From positions 744,001-808,000 of the forward strand of contig MU839833.1 of NCBI GenBank assembly GCA_030411725.1: a DNA stretch of 64,000 nt, in the 5' to 3' direction. Shown here piece after piece: positions 45,877 through 56,452 of this stretch. This DNA comes from Echria macrotheca (Eukaryota; Ascomycota; Sordariomycetes; Sordariales; Schizotheciaceae). The first letter of the stretch is position 1; each line of letters opens with the position of its first letter. The notes under the pieces are model-generated. The model worked only from the letters and a program-made list of their open reading frames with translations. It was not told where the DNA came from and did not search any database. The position numbers and the translations under genes were made by a program.

Positions 45877-48800
45877 CTAAACACCCCCTTGCTGTCCACC
45901 ACCTCGGGGACGTTTCGCCCCGGTCCCCGCGTTGCTCGCCTCCTCACGCGGCCTCTTGTTCCCCGCGCCTACTGGACTGAACTCCCCTGCGCTAGGATTC
46001 AAGTTCTGGGCCCCGCCACGACCAAAGCCTCCCCGGCCACGGTGGCCCTGACCTCGAGCCGCCCCGGCTTGGTAAGTGCCTCTGCCTCTGCCTGCTGCGC
46101 CGCCTCTGGGCACCGGTATGCCGGTTCGCGGCGCCTGAGACTGTGCGGGTTGCTGCTGCGGAGCCACCGGCGCGTTGAACGGGTTGCTCCCGACCGGCTG
46201 GCTGAAGGGATTAGCTACAGCTGGAGTCGATGCCGTAGGTATTCCCGACGGGGGTTTCGATTCTTCGGGGACTGTGGCGGCCGGAGTGGCGGATGCCGGA
46301 GCAGAATCTGTAATGTTAGCCATGCCAGGACGGGTGCCTAGTGTCAACTTACTACCTGCGGGAGCCTGACCCGCCGGGACAGGCACGGCCGGCGCAGACG
46401 CCGCTGGAACCACTTGCGGGACGGGAGTCTGCGCCGGCGTCGCGGGCTTTGCGTCCTTTGCCACTTCCCAAACCTCAATGACGGGCTTCTGAGGCGTCTC
46501 CTTCGCTGCTGTCTCCACCACCGTGATCTTTGCCACATTCTGTTTGTTCTGACGATCCAGCATGTTGATTCGGAGGGCAGATTTCTTCTCTGCCAATGCA
46601 GAGGCCTGCTCCTTGGCGCTGGTAATCTTCTGTTCGTATTCTCCCTTGATCGTTACCTCCACTTCCTCGCGCACCTTTTTGGTTTCGACCGCGACAAGTT
46701 TCTTGACGTTCGCCCTCACAATATTCATGATGGTTGGGTTACTGGACAAGATTTCCCTCGTCTGGGCATCGTTGAGAGTCGACAGATCAGGGAGTCCAGG
46801 TGTGCCAACGACGGGTGTCGGCGGAACTGTTTCTTCGACTTTCTCGACTTTCTTAGCGGGGGTCGCCGGGACGCCATTTTGCGGAGCCTGGGTCTGCTGC
46901 TCGGCTTTCATGATGGCAATTTCTTGCTGTAGCTTCAGATCAAACTGTTTCTGAAGCTCGTCTTTCTCGGCCTGGGCTTGTCTAGCCATCTCCTCTTTAG
47001 ATTCGGCCAGCTTCTTATTCAGGGCGTTCTTCATCTTCTCCGACCGCTGCTTGACGATGCTGTCGGCTTGCTCCTCGAGCTCCTTCGCCTTCGCCTCGAA
47101 TTCTGCCGCCCTCGCTTCCGCCTGGGCAATCTTGACCTCGAGCGCCTGTCTCTCTTCATCAGAAAGCCCGTTAGCCGCGGGAGCGATGGTTTGGGTAGTA
47201 TCGGCGCCCTGCATCTCCGAGTCGCCACCCGAAGCCCCTTGGGCAGCCTGAGCCCGAGCCTCGTCTCGTTCGGAGATAGCAGTCGCCAGATCCAGGCGCA
47301 CCTGCTCGAGCTCCCCTTCGACGACCGCCTTCTGGGAAGACACAACTTCGAGCTCCTGCTTCAGCCTCTCGAGCTCCTGCAACAGCTCCGGATCCTGCAC
47401 CACTACTTGTTGAGGGCCGGGGGGCGGGGCTGGCGCTTGGGTTGTCGCTGAATCGTGCGCTTGCTGCTCGAGTGCCTTGTTCTTTTCCCCAAGGCTCAGT
47501 AGCTCTTGTTTGGCCGCCTCCAGCTCTTTCTCAATGCTCGATACCTTCTCACCGTTCGAATCGACGGTGCTCGTAAGTTCGGCATTCTTAGTCGTCAGCT
47601 CAAGGTTTTGTGCTCGAAGTTTGCTGTATCGCGTCTTGAAATCCTCGGCGATCTTGTCCCGAACAGTCTTCCACCTAGCGCGCTCTGCTTCTAGTGTCGC
47701 CTCGACTTCCTTAAGCTTCTCCTGAAGAGCCGGCTCCGCCTGCTTCAACGCGTCCCGTTCAGCCTCCAAACTCGTAATCGTGGCCTTCAACTGCTCAGTC
47801 TCGTGAGAATCCGCCTGTCCGTATTTGCTAAGGATAGACTCGATTCTCTTTTGAAGACCTTCCCGAGCCTCTTGCAGCTGTTTGATCTCTGCCTCCTTGA
47901 AGGACTGGTCGAGCTCCAGCTCCCCTATCCGCGCCTCTAAAGGCTGGATCTTTCCTTCCAGCTCCTCGATCTTGATCGCTTTTTGCTCGAGTTGCGCCTG
48001 AGCACGCTGGTTTTCATTGCGCAACGTGACATTGCTCTCACGAATCAAATTGAGTTCATTGAGCTTGTCCATCAACTCCTTGTGCGTCAGCGAGTTCCTC
48101 GCGCTGTCCGCCTGCGACCTCCGCTCCTGCTCAAGCTTGAGACGGGCCTCGTCCAGTTGCGACTGCGAGTACTCGTATTGCTGTTGTAGTCGCCTGGCTT
48201 CCTGAACCTTGAGATCATATTGGACCTCGAGAATCTCCTTTTCGCGGCGGAGATAGTTGACGAGTTCTCGGAGGCCTTCGGCTGCGCTGTCAGCAGCAGC
48301 GGGCGAGTCGACCGCCATCTCCCCCTGGCCTCTGCTTTGCTGCAGCGAACTAATTTGAGACGTGACGCTATCGAGCTGCTGATGAAGAAGTTTGTTCTGG
48401 GCACTGATGTCGTCCCGCCGCGCCTTGATTTCGGAGATTTCTTGTTCGAGCTGTTGTCGACGCTCGTCCCAGGACTGCTCGGCCTGAGCGAGAGAAACCC
48501 TGGCCGATTCAGCCTCGGCCTTCCACGCCGCAGACTGTGTCTTCAATTCATTATGCTCGACTCTGATCTGCTGGAGCAGTTTTGCCGCCTCAGCATGCTT
48601 AACGAGCTCTTGCTCGTAATCTTGTTGGGCTTTGCTGGCGATCTCGGCTTGGGCACGCAAATCTTGCTGGTGGAATCTAGCGATCTCCTTGTACCGTTCC
48701 TCGTCCTCCTTGAGTCGAGTGATCTCGCTAGTGAGCAACCGCTCCTTCTCCTCGAATTTGCGCCCAATATCAGCCTGCGAATCCCGCAAGAGGTTGAGCT

Positions 48801-51800
48801 CATTATTCGAGTTGCTAAGCTCTGATGTCAGCGCCTCGACGCGTTGTTGCAGTTCGGTAATGGTTTGGTCCTTGGCGGCCATGGCGGTGTCCATCTCATG
48901 ACGGTACTGCTCTTGAGCTTCACCCAGGCTGGCGAGCTCCTCCTCCATCTCGCGGCTAAGCTGCTTGAAGTTTTCGGTCTGCTGCTTGGCATTTTCAAGC
49001 TGCACATTAGCGAGCTCCAGAGCGTTCCTCAACTCGATGACCTCGTTTTCAAGCTCTTCGATGCGTGCCTGAGACTCGGTGTCGGCCTGAGAAGCGCCTG
49101 CAGGCTGAGACCTGGACGTCGGGATCGGACGGAGTCTGTCTGCCCGGTCTTGGGCATTCTTGACTTCGATCTCCAGCTCACTGACACGAGCCTGAAGGTG
49201 GTCTCTGGTAGTCTTGATCGCAACGCTCTCCTCTTTAATCTGGCCGATGGTGACGGTAAGCTCGTCAATGCGTTTCTGGAATTGTTGGGCGTCGAATTCT
49301 TTCCGAAGCTGAGTCTTCTTGCCCTCCTCCACCTCCTCGGCCAGTTTCCGTTTTGTAGTAGATAGCTCTGCCTCGAGGGAATCGATCTGGTTTTGCAGTC
49401 GCCGTTTAGTCTCCGACTCGGTTAGCTCGCGTTCATTGAGGAGTGACTGCTGGTTCGTGAGCAAGCCGTTCAGCCGTGTCTTCTCTTGAGCGAGATTCTC
49501 ATTGTCGTGGTTGAGACGTTCCTGGATGCTCTTCCACAGCGTCTTCTCGGCCTTTAGGTTGGCATTCTCGTTGCGCAGACTCTCAACGATACCCCGAGCC
49601 TCGACGAGGTCTTCGGCGACTTGCTGTGTCCGCATGTCCTGCTTGGCGGCTGCTTCAGAAAGGATCTGGTTGCGCTTCTGAAGCTCCTGCTTCTCGCTCT
49701 GCGCGGCCTTGAAATTGGAGTCAAGCATGTTGTACCGCTCGGTGGCGAGCGTGAGCTGGCTTGAAATCCGGGCGATTTCGCTTTGAAGTGATGATTTTTC
49801 GGCCGACAACCTGTCGATCTGCGTCTTCATCGCATTTCTATCCGTCGCCTGATCGTTTCGGTAAGAGTCGAACTGTGCCTGGAGTTCTCTCAGAGTCTGG
49901 TTGAGGTCGGCATCATCGACAGACGAGTTCTGCTCGATGCTAGCGAGTACCGGGCGTTGACTATCTGTGCTCGTGCCCAGCGCGGCATGGATCTCAGCAG
50001 GGTTGGCTTTTTGCTGGAGCATGCGTCGGAACATGTCACGTTCCGTCATGTAGCTCTTCATTCGCACGGTAAGAGAATGGACCTCGTCTTGGAGGTTGGA
50101 GACGGTGCTGCGCAGCTCCTCTACCTCGTGGTGGTCCTGAGCAGCTTGTTGTTTAGCAGCGATAGCCTCCTCGTTCTCCATTTTGTCGGCGAGCTCGCGG
50201 GTAACTCGGAGCAGCTCCTGGTTCTTCGCCTGCAGCTCGTAGATGTCCTTGAACGCGACAAATTTTTGGGTGATGAATTGGTGAGTGTCAGACATGTCGT
50301 CCAGAGCATTTTCGGCAACCTCGCCACGCTGGAGGCGCTCGAACTGGGCAGCTTCCTCGTCGGTAAGATTATCCAGACCCTTTTCTTGAGCATGGATGTT
50401 GAAGATCAGCACGTGTATCTGCGTGCTGAGATCCCGAATTTGAGCGCGGAGGATTTTGGCTTCTGTAAGTGCTGTCGAGGCGGATGACTCGGCCTTCCGT
50501 GCTGCCTTGATGGCCGCATCGCGTTCCTCGTACGAGGTCTGCATAACCTCCGACATCTGAATGACTTCGTTTCGGAGACGATCAGACTCTGCATTGAGCT
50601 CATCGATTTCGGGCAGCTTGGCCTCCAACAGAGTAACCGCATCATCGAGATCTTCTTGAAGTTTCTTGCTTCGCCGCTTCTCACCAGCGAGCTGGCCCTT
50701 GACGGTAAATAGCTCCTCGAGCGCGTCACTGGCGCGGAGCGACGACTTGCCCCGCATCGAGGCGGGTGTGCCAAAAGGTGAGGAAGGGCGGTTGAAGAAG
50801 GAGCCATTAGCCCTTGGGGTTTGGGGACCTGAAGCGGCTGCTTCTTGTGACTCGAGAACGGCGCGTAGGCGATCTGCCTCGGTCTGCAGATCGTGGTACT
50901 GTTGGACTGTTTGTTGGTGTTGCTCTTTTTCTTGTTCCAACTCCCGCCGGATTCGGCGAACCTCCTCAGCTCCGTCATCCTTGACCTGCTCCAACCGCAG
51001 TTCCACCTCCTTGAGCCGGTCGCGATGAGTCTTTGATTGCTGGTCCTTGAGCTCGACCAGCCGACGAGAGGACTCCAACTCTTGTTTGAAACTCTCCTCC
51101 GCCCGTGCAGCCGCCTCTTGGAGTTGCTGAACTTTGGTCAGGGCCTCCTCGGCCTTCGACTGCGCCTCATCGAGGCGCTTTCTCAAGAGCTGCTCGCTGC
51201 GCGTCAACGATTCAATGTTTGATTTCGCGTCATCATTCAATCGTTGCAGCTCCGCAATGCGAGCACCCTTCTCTTTGCGGAATTTTAGAGCTTCAGCCGT
51301 CTTGGTCTTCAACTCCGTCTCGTACCAGTCGGTCGATTTCCGAGCCGCCTCTAGTTCCTGCTTGAGGGACTCCTCGCGGAATTTCGCCGAGTTCGCAGCG
51401 GTCTGCGCAGCTTGAACCGACTGATTAAGATTCGTGACCTCCTGGCTGAGTTTTATGATTTTCTGGTGCTGTATTTGCAGATCCTCAGCCAGGCTGGCAT
51501 TAGCTTGCGTCTTTGCATCGACGATGCCAAGCGTCTCTCTATTGGAAGTCTCTAATGAGACGATCCGCGCGCGGAGTGTTTCAATTTCGGATATCGAAGT
51601 CGCGCCGGAGGATTTCAAGGTCTGGAGCTCGTTCTCGAGGGACCGGCGTTTGCTCTCTGGAGGCCCGAAAGTCATTAGGTGAGTGCGGCATGAAAAGCAA
51701 TCTCGCGTCAAGAGTTTCGTACCTTCATCCTGCAGCTTCTGCCGCAGTTCCTCGACATCCTTGAGTGCCTTGTCGGCCGTGGATTTGAATTGCTCGCAGC

Positions 51801-52005
51801 GCGACTCGGAACCTCGGATGGCACCTTCGAGTTCGACGTCGAGCTGGAACTTTTCCTGTTCCAAGTCGCGCAGCTTCGCGATGATGGCTCCAAAGATGAC
51901 CTTGACGACATCTGGAGTGGGAGCCGTGATTGCCGAATTGATGTCCGTCTCTGGCACGCCGACGTGCGTCGAGAGGTACGCCAGATCAACCTCCGCGGCG
52001 GCCAT
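45877..52005 (-). CDS. MLP1: Nuclear pore basket coiled-coil protein MLP1/TPR
   Basis: Minus strand, exons 52005-51723, 51656-46353 and 46307-45877; about 2005 residues. The two introns are 66 bp (GTACGA...CTAATGAC...CCAG) and 45 bp (GTAAGT...GCTAAC...ACAG). Both are multiples of three without stops, so the genomic frame reads straight through them. Residues about 50 to 1650 are almost continuous heptad-patterned coiled coil rich in Glu, Gln, Leu and Arg. This is followed by an Ala/Pro-rich tail, a Gly-Arg-Gly segment (GGAAGRGRGTY, HRGRGGFGRGG) and two KRPR-type nuclear localisation motifs at the C terminus. Length, coiled-coil extent and basic tail fit Mlp1/Mlp2/Tpr, the filament of the nuclear basket that tethers mRNA surveillance and export factors. 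Mlp1 and Mlp2 cannot be separated, as most filamentous fungi carry one gene. Confidence 0.92.
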   Translation of the reverse strand: MAAAEVDLAYLSTHVGVPETDINSAITAPTPDVVKVIFGAIIAKLRDLEQEKFQLDVELEGAIRGSESRCEQFKSTADKALKDVEELRQKLQDEGTKLLTRDCFSCRTHLMTFGPPESKRRSLENELQTLKSSGATSISEIETLRARIVSLETSNRETLGIVDAKTQANASLAEDLQIQHQKIIKLSQEVTNLNQSVQAAQTAANSAKFREESLKQELEAARKSTDWYETELKTKTAEALKFRKEKGARIAELQRLNDDAKSNIESLTRSEQLLRKRLDEAQSKAEEALTKVQQLQEAAARAEESFKQELESSRRLVELKDQQSKTHRDRLKEVELRLEQVKDDGAEEVRRIRRELEQEKEQHQQTVQQYHDLQTEADRLRAVLESQEAAASGPQTPRANGSFFNRPSSPFGTPASMRGKSSLRASDALEELFTVKGQLAGEKRRSKKLQEDLDDAVTLLEAKLPEIDELNAESDRLRNEVIQMSEVMQTSYEERDAAIKAARKAESSASTALTEAKILRAQIRDLSTQIHVLIFNIHAQEKGLDNLTDEEAAQFERLQRGEVAENALDDMSDTHQFITQKFVAFKDIYELQAKNQELLRVTRELADKMENEEAIAAKQQAAQDHHEVEELRSTVSNLQDEVHSLTVRMKSYMTERDMFRRMLQQKANPAEIHAALGTSTDSQRPVLASIEQNSSVDDADLNQTLRELQAQFDSYRNDQATDRNAMKTQIDRLSAEKSSLQSEIARISSQLTLATERYNMLDSNFKAAQSEKQELQKRNQILSEAAAKQDMRTQQVAEDLVEARGIVESLRNENANLKAEKTLWKSIQERLNHDNENLAQEKTRLNGLLTNQQSLLNERELTESETKRRLQNQIDSLEAELSTTKRKLAEEVEEGKKTQLRKEFDAQQFQKRIDELTVTIGQIKEESVAIKTTRDHLQARVSELEIEVKNAQDRADRLRPIPTSRSQPAGASQADTESQARIEELENEVIELRNALELANVQLENAKQQTENFKQLSREMEEELASLGEAQEQYRHEMDTAMAAKDQTITELQQRVEALTSELSNSNNELNLLRDSQADIGRKFEEKERLLTSEITRLKEDEERYKEIARFHQQDLRAQAEIASKAQQDYEQELVKHAEAAKLLQQIRVEHNELKTQSAAWKAEAESARVSLAQAEQSWDERRQQLEQEISEIKARRDDISAQNKLLHQQLDSVTSQISSLQQSRGQGEMAVDSPAAADSAAEGLRELVNYLRREKEILEVQYDLKVQEARRLQQQYEYSQSQLDEARLKLEQERRSQADSARNSLTHKELMDKLNELNLIRESNVTLRNENQRAQAQLEQKAIKIEELEGKIQPLEARIGELELDQSFKEAEIKQLQEAREGLQKRIESILSKYGQADSHETEQLKATITSLEAERDALKQAEPALQEKLKEVEATLEAERARWKTVRDKIAEDFKTRYSKLRAQNLELTTKNAELTSTVDSNGEKVSSIEKELEAAKQELLSLGEKNKALEQQAHDSATTQAPAPPPGPQQVVVQDPELLQELERLKQELEVVSSQKAVVEGELEQVRLDLATAISERDEARAQAAQGASGGDSEMQGADTTQTIAPAANGLSDEERQALEVKIAQAEARAAEFEAKAKELEEQADSIVKQRSEKMKNALNKKLAESKEEMARQAQAEKDELQKQFDLKLQQEIAIMKAEQQTQAPQNGVPATPAKKVEKVEETVPPTPVVGTPGLPDLSTLNDAQTREILSSNPTIMNIVRANVKKLVAVETKKVREEVEVTIKGEYEQKITSAKEQASALAEKKSALRINMLDRQNKQNVAKITVVETAAKETPQKPVIEVWEVAKDAKPATPAQTPVPQVVPAASAPAVPVPAGQAPAGSKLTLGTRPGMANITDSAPASATPAATVPEESKPPSGIPTASTPAVANPFSQPVGSNPFNAPVAPQQQPAQSQAPRTGIPVPRGGAAGRGRGTYQAGAARGQGHRGRGGFGRGGAQNLNPSAGEFSPVGAGNKRPREEASNAGTGAKRPRGGGQQGGV

Positions 52006-52587
52006 CGTGCGCGACCGTCGTGTCTACTGCATGAATCGGGGCTGGACGGTAGATTGCCAGACGGCAAGGTTTCTCGCGTTGGTGGTGGTCAGCGCGCGTC
52101 TTGGTGGTGATGCTGATGTCGGCACTTGGCTGATGTTGCGGGAGCGTTGTTGATTTTCTTTGAGCAGGAGCCGAGTTTGGAGTTGCGAAGGGGACCTCTG
52201 CGTTTGCAGCAGTCTGTTTTGGGACTAGCTCGTCATTCGTTGCCTGGCGAGTGGGGCATGCAAGTCGTGCTTGCAGTGTGTGGCGCGAGCTGAGAGCTTT
52301 GAGTGGTCCGTGCAACACCACCCGCTCACCGTGGTGACCCCGGCATTGGCAGCTGTCAAGGAATTTGCCGTGTACGGTGAACTTGACATGTGGATGGACG
52401 TTGGCTTGAAGCCCTGAACATAGAATCTCGTACTACCTACAGCCCGTAACTCCTTGAACTTGATTTACTACCCAAAAAGCAGACGTCGCTCTAGATGCAA
52501 TATCACTTGAAAAGTGCCCTTGAAAATCTCCTCTCTACCTGCCAGCTCCCGCTGCCTCGCTCTTTCCTTGGCTTCCCCCGCTCACCA
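52006..52587. promoter_or_regulatory. Intergenic region: MLP1 promoter and 3' flank of the cysteine-module gene
   Basis: Both neighbouring genes lie on the minus strand, so the left end (52006-52587) carries the 3' untranslated region of the upstream gene and the promoter of MLP1. No distinct element was recognised. Confidence 0.4.
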
Positions 52588-54718
52588 CTACCTCGCCTGT
52601 CCTGGCGCAGGGTAAGCACCACCATCCATCTCATGCACCATGGGCACCGGCCCCGATTGCCAGCTCATCCCCGCCGCATGTCCTGCTGGTGATGGCTGCA
52701 CATACGTGCTGGCTGGTGATACCGTCGCGGCTGGGCTGTAGGGGCTGTACGGCTGTGCAGACTGTTGTGGCGGCGTAGGATAGTTGCTATATTGTCCTGG
52801 GAGCTCCTGCCTGAATGGTCCTGGATACGGCGCGCCCTGGCCTTGGAGCTCTGGTCTCGCTGGTGGTGGGTACGCGGCTCCCTGGCCTTGAAGCTCCGGT
52901 CTTGGAGGGTGCTGGAAAGCCGCCCCCTGTCCATAGAGTTCGGCTGTGTTGGCGTTGGGCGGGTGGGCTGGGACTTGGCCTTGGAGCTCGGCGCCCTGCG
53001 GTCTTGGGGAGTAGTAGGGCGAGCCTTGCCCGGGGAGCTCAGCACCGTATGGCATTGGTGGGACGGGCGGCGATTGACCGTTTAGTTCGGCATGATACGC
53101 TGGAGGCGAGAAAGCACCGCCGTGAGCGGAAACGGGAGACACGGTGTCGACTCGCGGGGGGTGGTTGACCTTGAGAGTGCTCGGTGACGGGCTCGGAGGC
53201 GGAAGAGGTCCGGAGATCGACTCGGCAGGCAACTCCTGCTTGCCGTTGTAGAACTCCGTGTTGCCTGGAGAGGTTGAGGGTCTTCCGGTCATTGGAACCT
53301 GGTCAGAAGCGAGCTGCTGCTCCCTCTTCTTTCTGGCATTCTTCATGACAAAGAAAACGACGACCCCGATGAGGGCAAGCACCACAATCACTCCAACTAC
53401 TACTCCCACAATCACACCGGTGCCGGGGCCCTTGGAAGTCTTGTTGGCGCCGGCGCTGCTGTCACTCGTTGACCCATTGGTGCTGGTTGGCTTGGCGCCG
53501 GATCCGCTCCGGGATCCGCTGATGGGTGTCCCGGCAGGATAAATCTGTTCAACTGATGCCGTCACGCCGGATGCCACGACTAGGGACTGAGCGGCGCTGC
53601 AGTAGTAGTTGTAGAGATTGACGGCCGACGAGATGTCGTCGGTGGCGGTCGATTCACAGCTGTACCTGACGCCACTCGAGATGCTGCTGAGGATCTCCTT
53701 GGTCATGCCGTCCTTGAGGCAGGCGCACGAAGCAAGCGCTTGCGGTCCGTCAGGACAGAGATCTTGCGTTTGCTGTCTGATATTAGCATGCATCATGGTC
53801 CTGCCGGATGATCGACCTTACATATTGCACGGCATACGAAACGGCTGACTTGGCGCAGGGAGCCAACGATGAATAGTTGGGCAAGTCAGTGATGAAATAA
53901 GTCACTGTTTTGGTCAGCCACGGTCTCTCTCATCTCTCTATCGAACAAGGCTACTGACTGTCGCCGGGAGGGTTGGTCGGCTTGGGGAAGGACGATGTGC
54001 CGTTGCCCATGGCACAAAAGGCAGCGAAGAAGTCGAGGGCCGAAGAAACATCGGCCGTGTGGCTAGAGCATGAGTACTTCGCTGAAGAGCTGATCAACCT
54101 GGTCGCCAGTGCCGAGACGCCGTTCTTGGAGCAGGCGCAGCTGGCGAGTGCCGGAGCATCGGATGGACATTGCGTCCACGTCTGTCAAGATCAGCTACAT
54201 CCCTCGGTCTTGTTCCGACGGGCTTACCAGTGATCTAGACGCCTGTTAGTCCTGACTATCAACATACAGGCTCGAAAAACTCACGCGACTCCATATCCCA
54301 GGGCCGACTGGGCGCACTTGGCCAGCGCTCCGATCTCTGCGACTTCGGTGATATAGGCATTCACGGGGCTCGTTGCCGTCGGGAACGTAACGGGCTTGTC
54401 CTGGTTGCAGTACGCGTTGAGGACGGTAGATGCCGACGCCTGATCATCGGTTGCCGTCGAACCGCACGAGTACGAAACCGATTTGGCGAGGTCGCTGGCG
54501 ATGGATGCGAGGTTGTTGTTCTTGGTGCAGACGCAGGCCTGCAGAGCTGAGGCGTCCTCGGGACATTTGGAGTATGTCAGGCTCTGGACGTTGTAGGAGA
54601 CGGCATATTGGGCACACGGTGCAAGAGAGCTGTAGATGTCGAGCTCGGTGACGAAGACGACCTCGACAGCCACGGCAGCACCGACAAGCAGCGAGAGGGG
54701 CCCGATGGATATCCTCAT
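52588..54718 (-). CDS. Type I membrane protein with three six-cysteine modules and a Pro-rich tail
   Basis: Exons 54718-54285, 54234-54228 (7 nt), 54181-53959, 53904-53822 and 53772-52588; 643 residues. A signal peptide (residues 1 to about 18) leads into three repeats with nearly identical cysteine spacing, C-x16-C-x9-C-x-C-x20-C-x17/18-C: Cys 35-104, 135-203 and 238-307. Each starts LAPCA or LAKCA and contains CP, then C-[VA]-C-x-K. One strongly hydrophobic helix (368-391) is followed by a basic stop-transfer KNARKKR, then a 250-residue Pro/Gln/Tyr-rich cytosolic tail with repeated ELQGQG or ELPGQ motifs. The architecture resembles a cell-surface sensor or adhesin. The modules are not clear CFEM (eight Cys) or WSC domains and I know no function for them. 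The exact cysteine spacing supports every splice junction. Confidence 0.85.
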
Positions 54719-55851
54719 GGCAGCGGCGTTTTAAGAAAGAAGGACGCGGGTTGCGAATCTCAAATGAATGTAAACGGCGGAGGGCGCCTCGACCGACAAC
54801 GGGAAAGACTGGCACCGAGAGACGACGACAACGTCTCTGGGGAAATCACGACAGAAGCAGCCACCGACACTTTTGGCGTGGAGTCGAGAAGAGAGGAAAA
54901 ACCAGAGGGCGCCCGAAGCGAAGCCCACCCCCAGGACCCGACATGGGAAACACGCATCTTCCCCAGGCAAAGCGGATGGCCGTGGCTTGATTTCGGCACC
55001 CTTCACCACCCGTGCACACGCGTTGTGCCTGGCGAGGTTATCATACCCCTGGCGGGAAAGGGGTCTTCCCCCCTGCCAGCTGAGGTCAAGAACAAGCTTA
55101 ACGGCTGGCTGGCCAATGAAACGGGGAGATGCAGGAGCGGGAGGTGGCTGATCTGGGAATGCAACGCGATGCCCCTCGCTGAAGATTCAGAGTCGAGCTT
55201 GTGATGTCATGGGATTTGGATGAGGATCATTGTGAAATGTTTGTACGTGTAAGTCTTGTAAAGACAGGTTTCCAAGGAGGAGTTGAGGATGTATTCGGGC
55301 TCACTTGGGGGAAATACCAACCGGGTTTTTGCTGGAGCAATGATGGTTGTAAGACGGCTTGAAATTGATCCCGCGCGGGAAGCAAAGCACGGCAGTGAGC
55401 TGCAGGTACGGATTTACACTACAGGTCAAGCACCGCCGCGATTTGCACGAGGATATTCGCAATCCAAGAACTTGTTATCCGTCAAGAACATCTCTGTAAA
55501 AGTTACCTCTCTCAACTAAAACAGTATGCTTGAAGCTCTTTCTTGGCTTCCGTCCGGAACCAAAGATGGTAGACCAGTCCCAAGACCATTGAGATTAGAA
55601 ACAACCGGCCTTTTCAGCGGTGATATATGAGACCGCCACCAAGCCCAGCCGCAGCAGCATGTCTCGCTGCGGCCAAAAGGGGCAAGCTGCGATTTCGACA
55701 TGGCTTGGAATAAGATTGTAAGAGATGCCGAGTTCCGACTTCACTTCATCAGACATCTCGACCAAGAGTCAACAATCCCAAAGGGACAAAAATATTAAAC
55801 AAAAAAAAAAGATGAACAAAGTTAGATAATATGGCGAGTAGAAAGGTTAAA
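54719..55851. promoter_or_regulatory. Promoter region of the cysteine-module gene and 3' flank of the DOPA-dioxygenase gene
   Basis: No gene recognised over 1.1 kb. The plus-strand frame at 54608-55204 largely overlaps the antisense of the signal-peptide exon and looks random. Confidence 0.4.
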
Positions 55852-56452
55852 CTAATGATTGGGCATGCGCCGAAAAATCGCCGTATCCAACGGGATCCTC
55901 TCCCCCATCCACATCGCCCGCTGCGTATGATTCTTCAGCTCCCTCTCCCCCGTCGGAAGCCCCTCCTCGATAGTATTCGGATGCACCAGCACCGACAACG
56001 GGCCTCGCCAGATGGCTAACCACGCGACAAACGCGCCAAACTCGGCCGGGCTCAGCACATTCACCTCGAACATGGCGACCGGGTGCGGCCCAACCGGCTG
56101 CTCCCAGAACTTGTAGATGCGCAGCTCGGGAAACTCGCGGCGGATGCGCTCCCAGAGCTGGCGGGCGTACTCCTTTTGGGAGTCGAAATAGTAGACGTGG
56201 ATGTCACTTTTTGTTCCCCAACCTTCTGCATCAATATCTAGCTTGCAAGGGATCCGAGTGGGAAAAAACGTACAAGCCCCCTCGCCGCCCATTATCTAAC
56301 GGCTCGACAAACTTGTCGTAGGCAGTGCTGCGCACCCCCGTCTGCTCATTCTTAAAACTCTTGCCGTCCTCGTTGCGGTCGTCGGACAGCGGTGCGAGGT
56401 TCTCGTACCCCGCCAGCGGGGAGGGGTAGGTATATCCGGCGGGGTTGGCCAT
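55852..56452 (-). CDS. DOPA 4,5-dioxygenase family protein
   Basis: Exons 56452-56274 and 56206-55852; 177 residues. The 67-bp intron has donor GTACGT and acceptor AAAAAG; this acceptor is the one that yields the conserved GGFDIHVYYF strand. Family members are small cupin-like or ferredoxin-fold enzymes that open catechol-type rings extradiol; the Amanita enzyme makes betalain precursors, but most ascomycete copies have unknown substrates. Likely metal-binding His residues are visible in FDIHVYYF, VGPHPVAMFEV and VLVHPNT. No signal peptide; a cytosolic enzyme is expected. The short N-terminal extension (residues 1-55) is polar and not conserved-looking. Confidence 0.9.

Noticed and set aside
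47978..49365. Series of 60-200 codon plus-strand frames across MLP1
   Set aside because: Leu/Ser-rich antisense translations of Glu/Gln/Lys-rich coiled-coil codons; not genes.
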